Origin: Haemonchus contortus
Lineage: Eukaryota > Nematoda > Chromadorea > Rhabditida > Trichostrongylidae
Length of the DNA stretch: 64,000 nucleotides
Reading direction: 5' to 3'
Assembly: GCA_000469685.2 (NCBI GenBank)
Contig: LS997563.1
Location: 32,483,968 to 32,547,967 of the forward strand
Shown here: piece by piece, positions 11,510 through 21,990 of the stretch
Layout: every line of letters begins with the position of its first letter
Numbering within the stretch: position 1 is the first letter of the stretch
Notes under the pieces: model-generated
Seen by the model: the letters and a program-made list of their open reading frames with translations, nothing else
The model's database searches: none
What the model was told of the DNA's origin: nothing
Position numbers and translations under genes: made by a program

Positions 11510-11900
11510 CAAATACATCTTATGTACACATATACATAAAGGAGAATATCAAACACGTCAGCAAAACTACGATGATGATCAGTAAACCTACGTCTCAGGA
11601 GGCTTGAACCCAGTACATTAGTTCTCACGGGCTTGGGACCGCTCGGCACCTTCGGGCATCCATGTCAAAGTTGATCACTTCGCATTCAATCGTATTGCAT
11701 CATACTCTCATTCTCGAGCGGTACGACTGCAGGACGACGGGCAGTGGCGACGACGATTGCAGACACACTGGCGGATGGCTTTAGGCCAGAGCATGCGTCG
11801 AGTATAGCCGACGCGCAGTAGTCAATACGCTATGCGCTCTGGGACCCCCGCGCGCCCGATCAGGCGTGGCCCTTTAACAAGTCGGGCGGAAGCCACGACA
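11510..11900 (-). repeat. 5' LTR of the BEL/Pao element
   Basis: Counterpart of 1-397. The right edge at 11900 is defined by loss of similarity after CA. The left edge is uncertain, because the partner LTR is cut by the window start, so the LTR may begin up to about 150 bases further left. I could not identify a primer-binding site. Confidence 0.8.
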
Positions 11901-12865
11901 TTGTTGATTCACGAGAGTTTTGCCCGTACTCCAATCATATGCCCCGAGCTTATCAACGAACGAAGACTGAGAAGCAGGAATACCCGATGGGATGGGCGGA
12001 ATAGATATATCTACTGAATCTCTTAGGTTCTTGAACGAATAGAAGAGCAGAAGCCACTAAAACTTCGAAGCTCTCCGCAGGAACCCGGGCAAAAGCCAAT
12101 TAGAAGCAAGAATGAAATTGCGAACATCTTTCTAGCGCCTAACTTGATCTTTTCTTGAGCAAGTGCGCGACTGTTTCCATGTTGCATCCTTGATACTATC
12201 TTTCACCATGAGCATCACTTCTCGGCAAAAATGAGCGATATCGCTCAGGCGCAGATTCCAGCCCAAACCGTCATATACAAGAGAAAATGGCAAAGAGGAA
12301 TGGTCAGGTCCTTCTCAACTTTCTGGTCACTCATGGAGATCTGAGCGTTCCTTTCACACTTAACACCTTTTCGTCAAAAAAATGTGCCGCGTGCAATTAG
12401 GACACGGTATTCGTTCTTCCTCTTGAAATTCTTTTCGCCAAAAAAAAAACCCCAAGTCTCTGGAACGTATCTAAAAACAATTGTATTTGCTCGGGGAGGA
12501 TTATTCTCATTGAAGTAGAGCACACATTCAATTCGGTAGTCATTTCTCTCGTGTTTCTACAGGTTTCACAATTATTCCAAAGTAATTGTAAATAATTGGA
12601 AAACAGTTGTGAATGAAACAGGACAATCGCTTCAAGGCTGTTCGTTATTCTGTATATGCATAGCGACACAAGAGACTGTCGTGTGAGAAATGTCAAAACG
12701 ACAAGAGGTTTCGGAAAAGGACTCACCGAATTCGCGCCAAGACGGAAATCTCGCTTCACCGTTTCTTGAAAACTGACGAGTTGAAAGCACCAAAGCAGAT
12801 ATGTGAGCTAAGTTTTGTGAAAACTACAGTTTTGGAAGAACTCTTCAAACAGGGGTATTGCAGAC
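11901..12865. other. Right flank of the BEL/Pao element, diverged dispersed repeat
   Basis: No gene recognised. From about 12200 the sequence resembles 36520-36993 (about 70-75% by eye). It leads into a terminal block ending GCGCACCCTGTA near 12903, which also ends the related blocks near 36990 and 38065. That terminus resembles a Tc1/mariner inverted repeat, so this may be a mariner-derived element without a coding region. Confidence 0.4.
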
Positions 12866-13373
12866 TTCCGTAACTTTGTTACCATTTTTATGGCGCACCC
12901 TGTACTTGTTGTGATCACATCGTGTGTTAAAAAGTCTTATAATCAAAAAATAAGGTGAAATAATGAAAAGTAATGAATCAAAACCAATAAGTTAGAAATA
13001 TTGAATTAAGCACATCTCCACACTCATTAGTGTTGCCATTATCGATGCAGTGAGAGCTGCGGTTCTTCGATCTTCCGAAAAAATTTTCTCTTCATCCAAC
13101 GCATTAATAATTCAACGAAATTGAAGTACCTCGTATATGTGCATTGGAGAAACCACATAAGTTTCGTTCAAACATGTCTTTTTATTGAGCGCTATGAAGT
13201 CACCACATAGTAACCCAGAAGCCACGTCGCTTCGAGGGAAAAATTGGCGTATGCAAGGTAACAGAGGTTTAAATATCACTAGATACGCAAAAACCACTTC
13301 CATTCAAAAAGACACCCTTCCTCCCGCCCATATCCAAATCATAAAGCGACTTTCACTTGAAAGAGGGTGGAAG

Positions 13374-16300
13374 GTAAGTTCACGAGATCATGTATGCTAA
13401 TCTATCGCGTTTTCCCTTAAGCAATGTGTGGGATAAGTATATGACTATTTTGAAGAAGGTAGTAGTATAGATCTGGCCCTTCAAAATGAATTTCCTTCAA
13501 AGATTCTAGGCAAGCCTCGTGATTACAGATTCCTTAATCTCTTTTTTCTTCTATTCGATCCATCTATCACAGTAATCTGGCTGAAATGGGCGGCTATCAG
13601 GATAAGCTAAGACTTGATGATAGTTGTTTAGTTTCAAATTACCTAGCCTGGGAGCTGGGGTCAGGTATGGGGTTTACCGCTAGTTGCCCCATTGAACGCC
13701 ATGAATCTCTGATTTAATTATGTTCTTGTGAAGTTTAATATGAAGAATCAGGTTGCCAGGTGCACTCATGTATTCAGAGATGATATTACTTCGCCAACAC
13801 CTCAAGGCGTCTCTCGTGTCGTTTATCTTCCTTTTACAGGTGAGACTATTTTGAGTCCCTAAGGCAGTGGGAGACAGTAACCTGGAAATTACTGCGATAC
13901 GCTACGAGAAAAGTATAGGGAGTTGTGAGCTTTCACAGCATATGCGAGTACTACACCCAGAAAGCGACCCGAAATTCCAACTTCCAACCTTCATTTATAT
14001 AAAGAAGGTGCGTGAAGCTCATTCGCCCCGTTCTTCCGTGTGAGCCTCATTCCTTCTCAGCTCCAGCGCTTCTTTCGATACTCGCTGCATATGAGCTAAT
14101 GCTATGGCATTAGAGTAACACCATGTTTATATGCTGATATTAGCGACTCGTTGCCGCCAGTTCCACGAAAGTCGAAGAAGCGCTCGAATCAGAAATAACT
14201 ACCATTTTCAGGTAATGACACTGTCAAACCTGCTTAAGAAATAGATATTTTGATTTGTAACCAAACAAGCAGCTATAAACAGCTGCTTAAGCAGTGTCTG
14301 ACATTGCCCTAGACCAAGTTAATCCACCATTCCTAACCGACCGATCTCTAATTAAGCTATTGGCTCATCGCATTTCGCAATGATGAAGAAAAACAGAACT
14401 GCTTGTTCAGAATTTGAAAGTTCAAAAAGAATAGATTATTGGAAGGAAGCCTAGAAATCCAAATTGCAATACTCGCCGTAAAAACTCGTAAATTCAAGCG
14501 AAGACCGCGGGTTCGCGTCTTTCGTTTTTCTCCTCAATCAGTTCAGAGTGGAGTAATGCAGGAGCCAAGAACACCGTTGAACTCAACTTGTCGAGCTGTA
14601 AAGATGTTCTGAAGTATCGGAAAGGCTTAGTTTTGTACTGCACCATGCAATTAAGTTCCATATGAAAAGTAATTGCATGCAACGCTTGAAGCCTCTAGGA
14701 GCTGGTTGGTCCCTGAGGATGAAGTGTTCGAAATTCGCTTTGTAGCGCGCCACGTACTCGACTTCACTCAGTACGATGTGGAAATGATTATCTGTTTCGT
14801 TTAGTCTCCATCGTTCATTTCTGAGGCTGTAGATGACTACATCTACAGTCTCACCAGACGAAAATCTTTCTTACAGGCTCCATTCAGAATATGCCCATCA
14901 ATTTACAGCGAAGCAAATGAGTCGATTTTTTTTTGACATTTTCCAATCTTCGAAGGGAATCTTCTCTGAAATCTGAGACGGTGGCGTTGAGGCAGTTTTT
15001 TATCATGGACAGCAATTTGTTCTCTACAAAGATGTGATGGTATACCTTATCGTAGATCAAAGTTCCCTCCTTGGTATGGTCCCAAATCCGCTCGCCACGC
15101 CCAAATCATAAAATTATGTTTCTTCCGTTTCCTTTAGTCTTTTGCAGCTAAGTTATACAACGCTAGTCTCCTCGGAAAAAACAATATCGAACGGTATATG
15201 GGTTAACCCCGTGATGAAGACCTCTCTGCGTAACCATTTTCTGCCGTATGCCTGTCGCTGGGCGGTATCCTGCCGGGCGTTTTTGGATGCGGAGGTGGTC
15301 GGGTACGATAGTGGCGCTTTGATTGGTGGCTTTGAAGGAGATGGGGTTCTGTAATGGCTGGAATGGGGGGCAGACATAAATTCGGGGCGGTTTGAGGGGG
15401 CGGTGGTGAGAAGTTGGGCAAGATTAAATAAGATTATATGATGGGGGACAAAATCTGCAGGAGGAGAGGTACTGTAGGGATAAGAGGGAGGGATTCGAAA
15501 TGGGAAAGCAAGAGGGGTCGTGGGAACAAAAAGTTCTTCCGATTTTTCATAATGTGCCGACGGAACTTTTGTGTGAAACTTTTTCCAATTTCTCGTAAAA
15601 CAGTTTTGTACTTCCTGCAGATTTTATCCCCTTTGGGAGAACCTCTATTTGAATGACTCCATCTTCCCGCCCCTTCAAACTTCCTCAAGAAAGCATCCAA
15701 ACCGCCCCACTTACCCGCCACTGCAGATCTTACCCTCCCCCCCCCCCCCCCCCCCCCCCCCCAAATAATCATTACAACCCCCTTTCTCGCCACTTCAAAA
15801 CCCCACCACCAACAAATCTGATCCCCCATTCAAATAATTATCACTCAAAAGGTCCCAACTTCCCGCCACTACAGTACCCCTCACCTGCGAATCCAGCTCC
15901 CCATTTTCCTCACGAGTGCTTAGAGAGCCGATTCGACGTGATTGAAATGTCATGTTCAGCTCCAGCAGGCTTCAGTGAAAATTAATCAGCACATCGTCCC
16001 CACAAGGCAGAGGGAACAGGGAAGGCTATGCTGTGAAAACAAGACAAAACAGCATTTCAAACACTTCACAGCTTCCCTTATCTATACTTTTCAAAGAACA
16101 CTGATCTTTGTTGGTCAGCATACCTATCTCCCTGTCTCAGCCACTTTCCTGCTGCGGTCCGAGTGCTGATCTGAACGGCTGAGGGGCTGCAAACGCTGGT
16201 AGAATATGCGAAACTTGATTACCTTTGTTCTTAGAATGCTTTTAGTTTCATACAAGCTTTTGATTAGCCCTAAGCATTACCAAACGCCGCGACATCTTTA

Positions 16301-16387
16301 CTATCCACGATGTAGGCTAATTCAAACAGATGGCATAGGATGCCACGAAGTTCTGCGAATGTACTTCGAGATCAACTGATTTTTTAG
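13374..16387. other. Region upstream of PAN-like copy A, no recognised gene
   Basis: Repeated almost identically at 38569-41579. Just before it, a possible exon end (13185-13373) has the frame IIKRLSLERGWK followed by GTAAGT. A related donor-bearing exon end recurs at 27713 and 54299. Around 15960-16080 a block related to 32530-32640 and 61928-62030 may be a further exon of the PAN-like gene, but its frame could not be fixed. The rest, including 13.4-15.1 kb, shows nothing I recognise. Confidence 0.4.
15360..15910. repeat. G-rich/C-rich low-complexity block with inverted repeat
   Basis: Purine/G-rich runs on the plus strand to about 15530, then C-rich runs to 15910, including a 28-base C tract near 15735-15762 (shorter in the copy near 40938-40954). 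An inverted repeat pairs 15441-15458 (GGGGGACAAAATCTGCAGG) with about 15613-15632. The frames here encode only Pro-, Gly- or Arg-rich peptides. Confidence 0.6.
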
Positions 16388-19300
16388 GTGCGTCAGGCGC
16401 TTTTCTGCACATTCACAGAAAATCCTCACCACAGTGGAGTATGGGCATCATATATCTCTCTTATAAAGATTGTGACTTTGAACAGCACTGGTGCCTGTCT
16501 CAAGATGTGCCTCGAAGAAATTCCGGAGTGCATCAACGTCGGTGTTCAGACAGAAGCAGAAAACATGGCAAGTTTGCGTAGTTATGCAGAAAGGAGATTA
16601 TATACAGCATCCCTTCAGACACGTCGCTATTCAGCATCAGATTTGGAAAATATTGTACATACAGAGTGGGACAGTTAAACCGCATGATTTCAAGTGTCAA
16701 AAAGTGCACAGACACAGTTTTTTCAGCCATATATTGCAACGTACCTCCAGAACATCAACCGAATGTTCAACTCAAACTCTGAATGTTCAAATTTACTTAC
16801 AGGCTGCGTTATAATTATGGCAACAGCACATGCCCGCACTTTTTGAACTGCTTTTCAAAATCACCACTCAATCACCAAAATTTCTCCCTATTTTAATGTT
16901 GACCTTACCATACCCAAACTGTTTAACCGCTCAAATTTATTACAGCCACAATGGTTAAGCCATCCTGCTACCGCGCCGCTATCATCAAACTTCATCTCTA
17001 AGGAGTTTCGGCACGTAAAATCCACTAGCGTCTTGGTGTACATCGCAGTGTCATCCAGGACCATTAAACGCTACAGGGAGCTAGGAAGTGAAAACGACCG
17101 ACCCGAAAGAGGAAGGCGTGCCACCGTAGCTACCACGGGTAATATAAGGAAGGCACTTGAAGGGATTCGGGTGGCGAAGTCCGTTCCTCCAAGTGGTGCC
17201 ACTGGAAACTGCCCACTCTGTGGGCTGAGCTGACCACGGACATTCGAATGCAGGCGACAGGCCCCGTAACAGGCCGGCCTACGAACACCCCAGTCACATC
17301 AAAAATGTTAATGTCACTTAAAGAATTGCGATGTAATGCTACGGCGTCCGCGGGAGCCGACGCGCACTCGCAAGGCCCGGTGAGTGTGAAAAGTATGCGA
17401 GGGTCTCCGGTGCAAGGACGGCATCGGGGGGCAACTAAGCTAGTCCGAAAGCCACGCAACGTATGGAAGACCCGTGTTGCGACGTTAAATGTTGGCACAT
17501 TAACGGGACGCTTGTACGAGTTAGCAGAAGCTCTAGAGCGTCGACGAATTGATTTCTGTGCCGTGCAGGAAACGAGGTGGTCCTGCTGCAAGTCCAGGGA
17601 CATTGGCCTCGGCTTCAAAGCCGTTCTTTGTGGTGGTCCCAAAACCACCAACGGCGTCGGGATAATAGTCTCTGAACGGTTCCGTGACTCGATAGTAAGC
17701 GTGGAACGCTTCGATGACCGCCTAATGAAGATCGTGGTAGTCATCGAACGCCAAAAGTACCATCTCTTCTCAGCGTATGCTCCACAGACTGGATGCTCCG
17801 AGCAAACCAAGGACACGTTCTGGAACCTGCTCGATGAAAAGACAGCTGAAGTACCTCCACAAGAAGCCATAGTAGTCGCAGGTGACCTCAACGGTCACGT
17901 GGGCGCTACGAAAGACGGTTATAGCTGCCATGGGGGTTTCGGATATGGGTCACGTAACGCTGATGGCGAGCGAATTCTCGAATATGCAGACTCGCATAAT
18001 CTCGCCATTGTAAACACGAGATTTCGCAAACGTGACTCTCACCTCATCACCTTCTATAGCGGTGAGAACAGAACCCAAATTGATTTTGTCCTTGTCAGGC
18101 ACCGCGATCAGGGGCTCGTAACAGACGCAAAGACAGTTCCCTATGAAACGGTCGCAACACAACACCGACCACTGATTTGTACGTTAAAGATCGCCCCGCC
18201 AAAATCGAAATTAGCAGAAAGGTGTGGGCCTGCAAGAATCAAGTGGTGGCGACTGAAGGAGAAAGAAGCGGCCGTCGTTTCCAGCATTCTGTTGCCGGCG
18301 GTAACGACTGTCGAAGAAACTTGGAAGGGAGCTGCGGAAGCGATAACCCGGGTTGCGCGGTCGAAGCTTGGCATGACCAAGCCTGGACGAAGAAAGCTCG
18401 ATAAGCAAACATGGCTGTGGACGGACCATGTCAGGGATAAAGTCCGTGAAAAGAAAAAGCAGTACCACGCATTTCTTATTGAGAAGACGGATGACAACTG
18501 GCAACGCTATCAGATAGCGAAGAAAGAGGCGAAGAAGGCCGTTGCTTCTGAGAAGGCAGCTCATTATGCCGAACTTAATAAGAAACTCGAGTCTCGGGAA
18601 GGTGAGCGGTACATTTACCGACTCGCAAAGCTCCGCAACCGCCAGACCGAGGATATAGAAAAATTCTTCGGCATAAATGACGAGAACGGTCACCTCTTAA
18701 CGGACCGCAGGCAAACACTGAAACGATGGCGAGAGTACTTCGCAAACATCTCAACAATCGAATTCGCTCATCCCGCCATCCCCTGCGCTCCGCCAGTACA
18801 CGGTCCCGTTCAGAAGATTACCGTGAATGAGACCATTACGGCTTTGACGAAGATGAAATCAGGCAAAGCAACTGGCCCTGACGACTTAGCAGCGGACTTG
18901 TGGAAATCGAAAGGCTGGAATCCTGCAGGATGGTTGACGGAATTCTTCAACCAGGTCGTTGCAGAGAAGAAGGTGCCTGAGAGCTGGCAACAGAGCACGA
19001 CGATTCCTATCTGGAAAAAGAAGGGCAGTCCTGGGGACTGCACCTGCTACCGTCCAATTCGCTTGCTTTCGCACAGCATGAAAATCTTCGAGCGAATTGT
19101 AGACAGCCGTATCCGGGATATCGTCGAGCTGACCACTAACCAGTGTGGTTTCGTAGCTGGTTGTAGCACCATCGATGCCATTCACGCCACTCGTCTTCTT
19201 CTAGAAAAGCATCGCGAGAAACGAAGACCGATACATCTCGCCTTTCTAGACCTGGAGAAGGCTTTCGACCGCGTTCCACGTGACGTTATATGGTATGCCT

Positions 19301-21990
19301 TACGACAGCATGGCGTACCCGAAGAGCTCATTGAGTGGGTGCGCATCCTTTACACTAGCCCAAAGAGCCGAGTGCAAACGGCAGCGGGCACATCGGCGGA
19401 ATTTCCCATCTCCGTCGGAGTACACCAAGGCTCTGCGTTATCCCCACTACTTTTTGTTGTCGTCATGGATGCCATCACAAAAGACCTCCAGAAGCCGGCT
19501 CCATGGACGCTTCTTTATGCCGATGACGTGATGCTCGCCAGCGAGGACAAAAGCGAGCTCGAGTCACAAGTGCAGACCTGGTCCGACCGTCTGGCTATGT
19601 TCGGGCTCAGGTTAAACGTCAAAAAGACTGAGTATTTGACCACTGATTCGAGCGAGCCAGGCTCTATCAAGATCAATGGCACTGAGCTTACACGGACAAC
19701 AACTTTCAAGTACCTTGGATCGGCAATTGCGTCTGACGGCAGCTTGGGGTTTGAAACAAATTCTCGCGTGAATGCAGCGTGGTTGAAGTGGCGCTCAATG
19801 ACTGGCGTGCTCTGCGACAAGAACATCCCTGAGCGTCTCAAATCCAAGATCTACAGAACCGTCATCCGGCCGGTCGCAATTTACGGCGCTGAATGTTGGC
19901 CTGCAACCAAAGAGGTTGAAGCCCGTCTCAGTGTGATGGAGACCAAAATGCTGCGCTGGACAGCCGGAGTAACACGCTTAGACCGCATAAGTAATGACGC
20001 CATCAGGGAGCGATTCGGTGTAGCGCCCATTGTCGATAAAATGCGCGAAGCTCGTCTACGTTGGTATGGTCATACTCTTCGCGCAAAGAACGACAGTGTC
20101 CGTAAGATCGGTCTCAACCTTGAAGTGCCCGGAAAGCGGCCTAGAGGACGTCCAAAGCAGCGGTGGCTCGATACGTTGCACGAAGATCTTAAAGCGGTTA
20201 ACATCCACCCCGATCAAGCGTTCAATCGGGAGAAGTGGCGTCAACATATCAGAAAAGCGGACCCCGCCTACAAGCGGGACAAACGCTAAAGAATAAGAAG
20301 AAGAAGAAGACTTGAAGGGATTCGGAGTTAGCCATCGCAGTCGGCTCGCAGAATGAGAACCGCTTCTAGACCTTCCCGCAGGGTGAAGCCCCCGCTCTCA
20401 GGTCGACTACCGTGCAACACTGGTGCAAGGAAAACTGCCCCGACGTAATCGCCTCTAGCGAGTGGCCGGCTTGCTCTCCGAACCTAAATCCCATTAGCTA
20501 CAGTGTGTGGGCCGTTCTGGAGGCAGAGGCTTGCTCGAAACCTCATCGCTCTGTGGATTCGCTGAAAAGAGCTCTTGGGAAGACGCGGAACAAGCTTAGC
20601 TTGAGATACTTGCGTGGCACCGTTGATGCTTTCCCTGAGCGTCTCTAGGCATGCGTCGAGATCAGCGGAGGAATTTTCGAAGGTGATTAATGGATGTTGT
20701 TGCATCGTAAGTTCGCTAAAATTGTAAACGAGTCGTTCAAGATGGTTCAAATACCTTGTCGCTATAATTTTGACGCACCCTGTAATTCCATCACAAATGT
20801 ATACTTTCCGAATACGACTCTAATAAGGTCCACTGGCGCTGTGGATGACACAATAATCCTGTTGGAGATGTGTAGAACGATTGGGTCACCACCTACATAC
20901 TTCCTTTATTGCACACTCCTCCTCTCTACTAGCTTTGTAATTAGGGAGCTTTGACTGCCCCAAACAATTTTTCCATTTGAATAAAAATTCCCATTTATGC
21001 TCTTAAGATTTGCCGCAATATGTGACTAAAAAAATATTTGCTTTTGTCTGTTCTTTTTGTGCCTAGAATCGTACAATTTGTCTGCCCCACCCTGCACTAT
21101 TATGTGGTATCTGCTTACTTTTCTGGAAACTTCGAACATGAACCTTGAAGGATGACTACTTGTTTCTCGAAATAATTTGTATTTCCATTCCAGGAACCTA
21201 GGTTTTATGGCTGATAGGTCGGACGAGTGAACATTTCCCCTATCCGTAGATTATCTAAAGATGCACGCAACCGCTTAGTTGCCCACCGAAGGTGTTCAGC
21301 GTTGATATTGGTCACAAAACTTCCTCTTCTTCGAGGGAGAAAGAGGAAGTCGTTTATTTCCAGGACTCCTTGTACTATAATATTAACTGCAAGCATCCCC
21401 CAACCCCGGAATTTGCACAAAAAGAGTGATAGACAATGGCAAGGGTGGTTATGACTGCTCTTTACATAAAGTATCTTAATAAGCTTCAGAGTTGCAGCTT
21501 CATTCTTCATTATGTTGCATTTCAATGAAGAGTCTGAATCCATTACCCACCGCTTCGGAAACACATCGAAAATCACATATCACGAGGGTTGTTTCTGTCG
21601 CACCTTTTACCGACTTCCCATACGGTCGCATAAAAAAGACTTCTACGTGAGTGCATCCGAAGGGGGAACAGTTCTGTAATTGCTGTGGATGCACTGAAAG
21701 CAGCTTCAGCGTTGCAGCGTCAATCTTCATTATGTTGCATTTTAATGAAGAGTCTGAATCCATTACCTACCAGTTCGGAAAAAAAATGATTACTACCTAT
21801 GTAATGCTTTGATTATAAGAGCTTCATTGTGTCTATGCTAAATCATGATTTTCAGTATAAGTGCAATTTCTACAAGGCATCGGCAGATATAGGTTACTTC
21901 TCCTCTGGCCCCGAAGTAAAAGGATATACTTTGGAAAGAGGTACAACTGACGTGAGCTGCCCGTTGGCAGTGAGCCTGTTTCCAGTATGA
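16388..21990 (+). CDS. PAN-like secreted protein gene, copy A (partial, two exons)
   Basis: Exon 16388-16567 follows the acceptor ATTTTTTAG, and exon 21856-21990 follows GATTTTCAG and ends in TGA. Both are phase 0 and give 104 residues. Six cysteines occur: FCTF, ACLKMC, EIPEC, YKCNF and VSCP. This resembles a PAN/apple-type disulfide domain, but the assignment is inference. Paralogues B and C have the same exon structure. The donor here is GCAAGT, a GC-AG intron, where B and C have GTAAGT. The 5.3-kb intron (under 0.9 kb in B and C) is enlarged by a mariner relic carrying an RTE element. Upstream exons with the start and signal peptide are not identified. Confidence 0.55.
17155..17170. repeat. 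Left target-site duplication of the RTE element
   Basis: ACTTGAAGGGATTCGG, repeated exactly at 20310-20325 after the 3' tail. It is part of the mariner relic sequence. Confidence 0.9.
17171..20309 (+). mobile_element. Full-length RTE-clade non-LTR retrotransposon
   Basis: 3139 bp between perfect 16-bp target-site duplications. It begins 77 bases before a single long ORF and ends 20 bases after it in a short (AAG)n tail, typical of RTE elements, which have minimal UTRs and microsatellite-like 3' ends instead of poly(A). The insertion lies in a mariner relic in the PAN-like gene's intron, same orientation. The ORF is intact, so it was inserted recently. Confidence 0.9.
17248..20289 (+). CDS. 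RTE endonuclease-reverse transcriptase, 1013 aa
   Basis: Single intact ORF. The N-terminal APE-type endonuclease starts at about residue 78 (VATLNVGT). It has the metal-binding Glu108 in AVQETRW, GDLNGH (Asp213, Asn215), the Asp279 block QIDFVL and the catalytic His306 in TQHRPL. The RT domain shows SGKATGPDD, CYRPIRLLS, FLDLEKAFDR (motif A, Asp668), HQGSALSP (motif B) and LLYADDV (Asp759, Asp760). The C-terminal region ends with a basic RPRGRPKQRW block. The enzyme nicks target DNA and primes reverse transcription of its own RNA at the nick. All expected catalytic residues are present. The many smaller overlapping frames, including a 253-codon antisense one, are shadows. Confidence 0.95.
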   Translation: MQATGPVTGRPTNTPVTSKMLMSLKELRCNATASAGADAHSQGPVSVKSMRGSPVQGRHRGATKLVRKPRNVWKTRVATLNVGTLTGRLYELAEALERRRIDFCAVQETRWSCCKSRDIGLGFKAVLCGGPKTTNGVGIIVSERFRDSIVSVERFDDRLMKIVVVIERQKYHLFSAYAPQTGCSEQTKDTFWNLLDEKTAEVPPQEAIVVAGDLNGHVGATKDGYSCHGGFGYGSRNADGERILEYADSHNLAIVNTRFRKRDSHLITFYSGENRTQIDFVLVRHRDQGLVTDAKTVPYETVATQHRPLICTLKIAPPKSKLAERCGPARIKWWRLKEKEAAVVSSILLPAVTTVEETWKGAAEAITRVARSKLGMTKPGRRKLDKQTWLWTDHVRDKVREKKKQYHAFLIEKTDDNWQRYQIAKKEAKKAVASEKAAHYAELNKKLESREGERYIYRLAKLRNRQTEDIEKFFGINDENGHLLTDRRQTLKRWREYFANISTIEFAHPAIPCAPPVHGPVQKITVNETITALTKMKSGKATGPDDLAADLWKSKGWNPAGWLTEFFNQVVAEKKVPESWQQSTTIPIWKKKGSPGDCTCYRPIRLLSHSMKIFERIVDSRIRDIVELTTNQCGFVAGCSTIDAIHATRLLLEKHREKRRPIHLAFLDLEKAFDRVPRDVIWYALRQHGVPEELIEWVRILYTSPKSRVQTAAGTSAEFPISVGVHQGSALSPLLFVVVMDAITKDLQKPAPWTLLYADDVMLASEDKSELESQVQTWSDRLAMFGLRLNVKKTEYLTTDSSEPGSIKINGTELTRTTTFKYLGSAIASDGSLGFETNSRVNAAWLKWRSMTGVLCDKNIPERLKSKIYRTVIRPVAIYGAECWPATKEVEARLSVMETKMLRWTAGVTRLDRISNDAIRERFGVAPIVDKMREARLRWYGHTLRAKNDSVRKIGLNLEVPGKRPRGRPKQRWLDTLHEDLKAVNIHPDQAFNREKWRQHIRKADPAYKRDKR
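20310..20325. repeat. Right target-site duplication of the RTE element
   Basis: Exact copy of 17155-17170. Mariner relic sequence resumes after it. Confidence 0.9.

Larger units (their letters stand above)
1..11900 (-). mobile_element. Decayed BEL/Pao LTR retrotransposon
   Basis: An LTR element lying on the minus strand and truncated at the left by the window edge. Two LTR copies flank an interior whose minus-strand frames give, in order from 11.1 kb down to 5.0 kb, a DUF1759-type gag, CCHC knuckle, SR-rich linker, aspartic protease (DSGA), RT, RNase H, integrase and DUF5641. This gag-PR-RT-RH-IN order and the DUF5641 tail are typical of BEL/Pao. Stops and frameshifts break every module, so the copy is dead. 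At nearly 12 kb it is longer than usual family members, because of a 942-bp Helitron-like insertion and about 4.6 kb of extra sequence between pol and the left LTR. Confidence 0.85.
16951..20784 (+). pseudogene. Tc1/mariner transposase relic, split by RTE
   Basis: A transposase-like start at ATG 16951 with an HTH block TIKRYRELGSENDRPERGRR and ATTGNIRK is readable up to the RTE insertion. After 20326 the C-terminal part is seen at 20412-20648: WPACSPNLNPISYSVWAVLE, the DDE-family block around the third catalytic acid, here Asn in place of Asp. The central region with the first catalytic residues is missing, so the copy was deleted internally. A TGACGCACCCTGTA terminus lies at 20771-20784. I see no matching left inverted repeat. 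Stops and frameshifts are present. Confidence 0.75.

Noticed and set aside
12397..12759. 120-codon minus-strand ORF
   Set aside because: Only loosely similar to 36787-37017, with indels breaking the frame; more likely a dispersed non-coding repeat.
15434..15829. 131-codon minus-strand ORF rich in Gly (also 40629-41021)
   Set aside because: Low-complexity translation of G/C homopolymer runs. The length differs between units with the run length.
17130..17891. 253-codon antisense ORF (also 42322-43083)
   Set aside because: Lies opposite the conserved endonuclease frame of the RTE gene and has no motif of its own; a shadow ORF.
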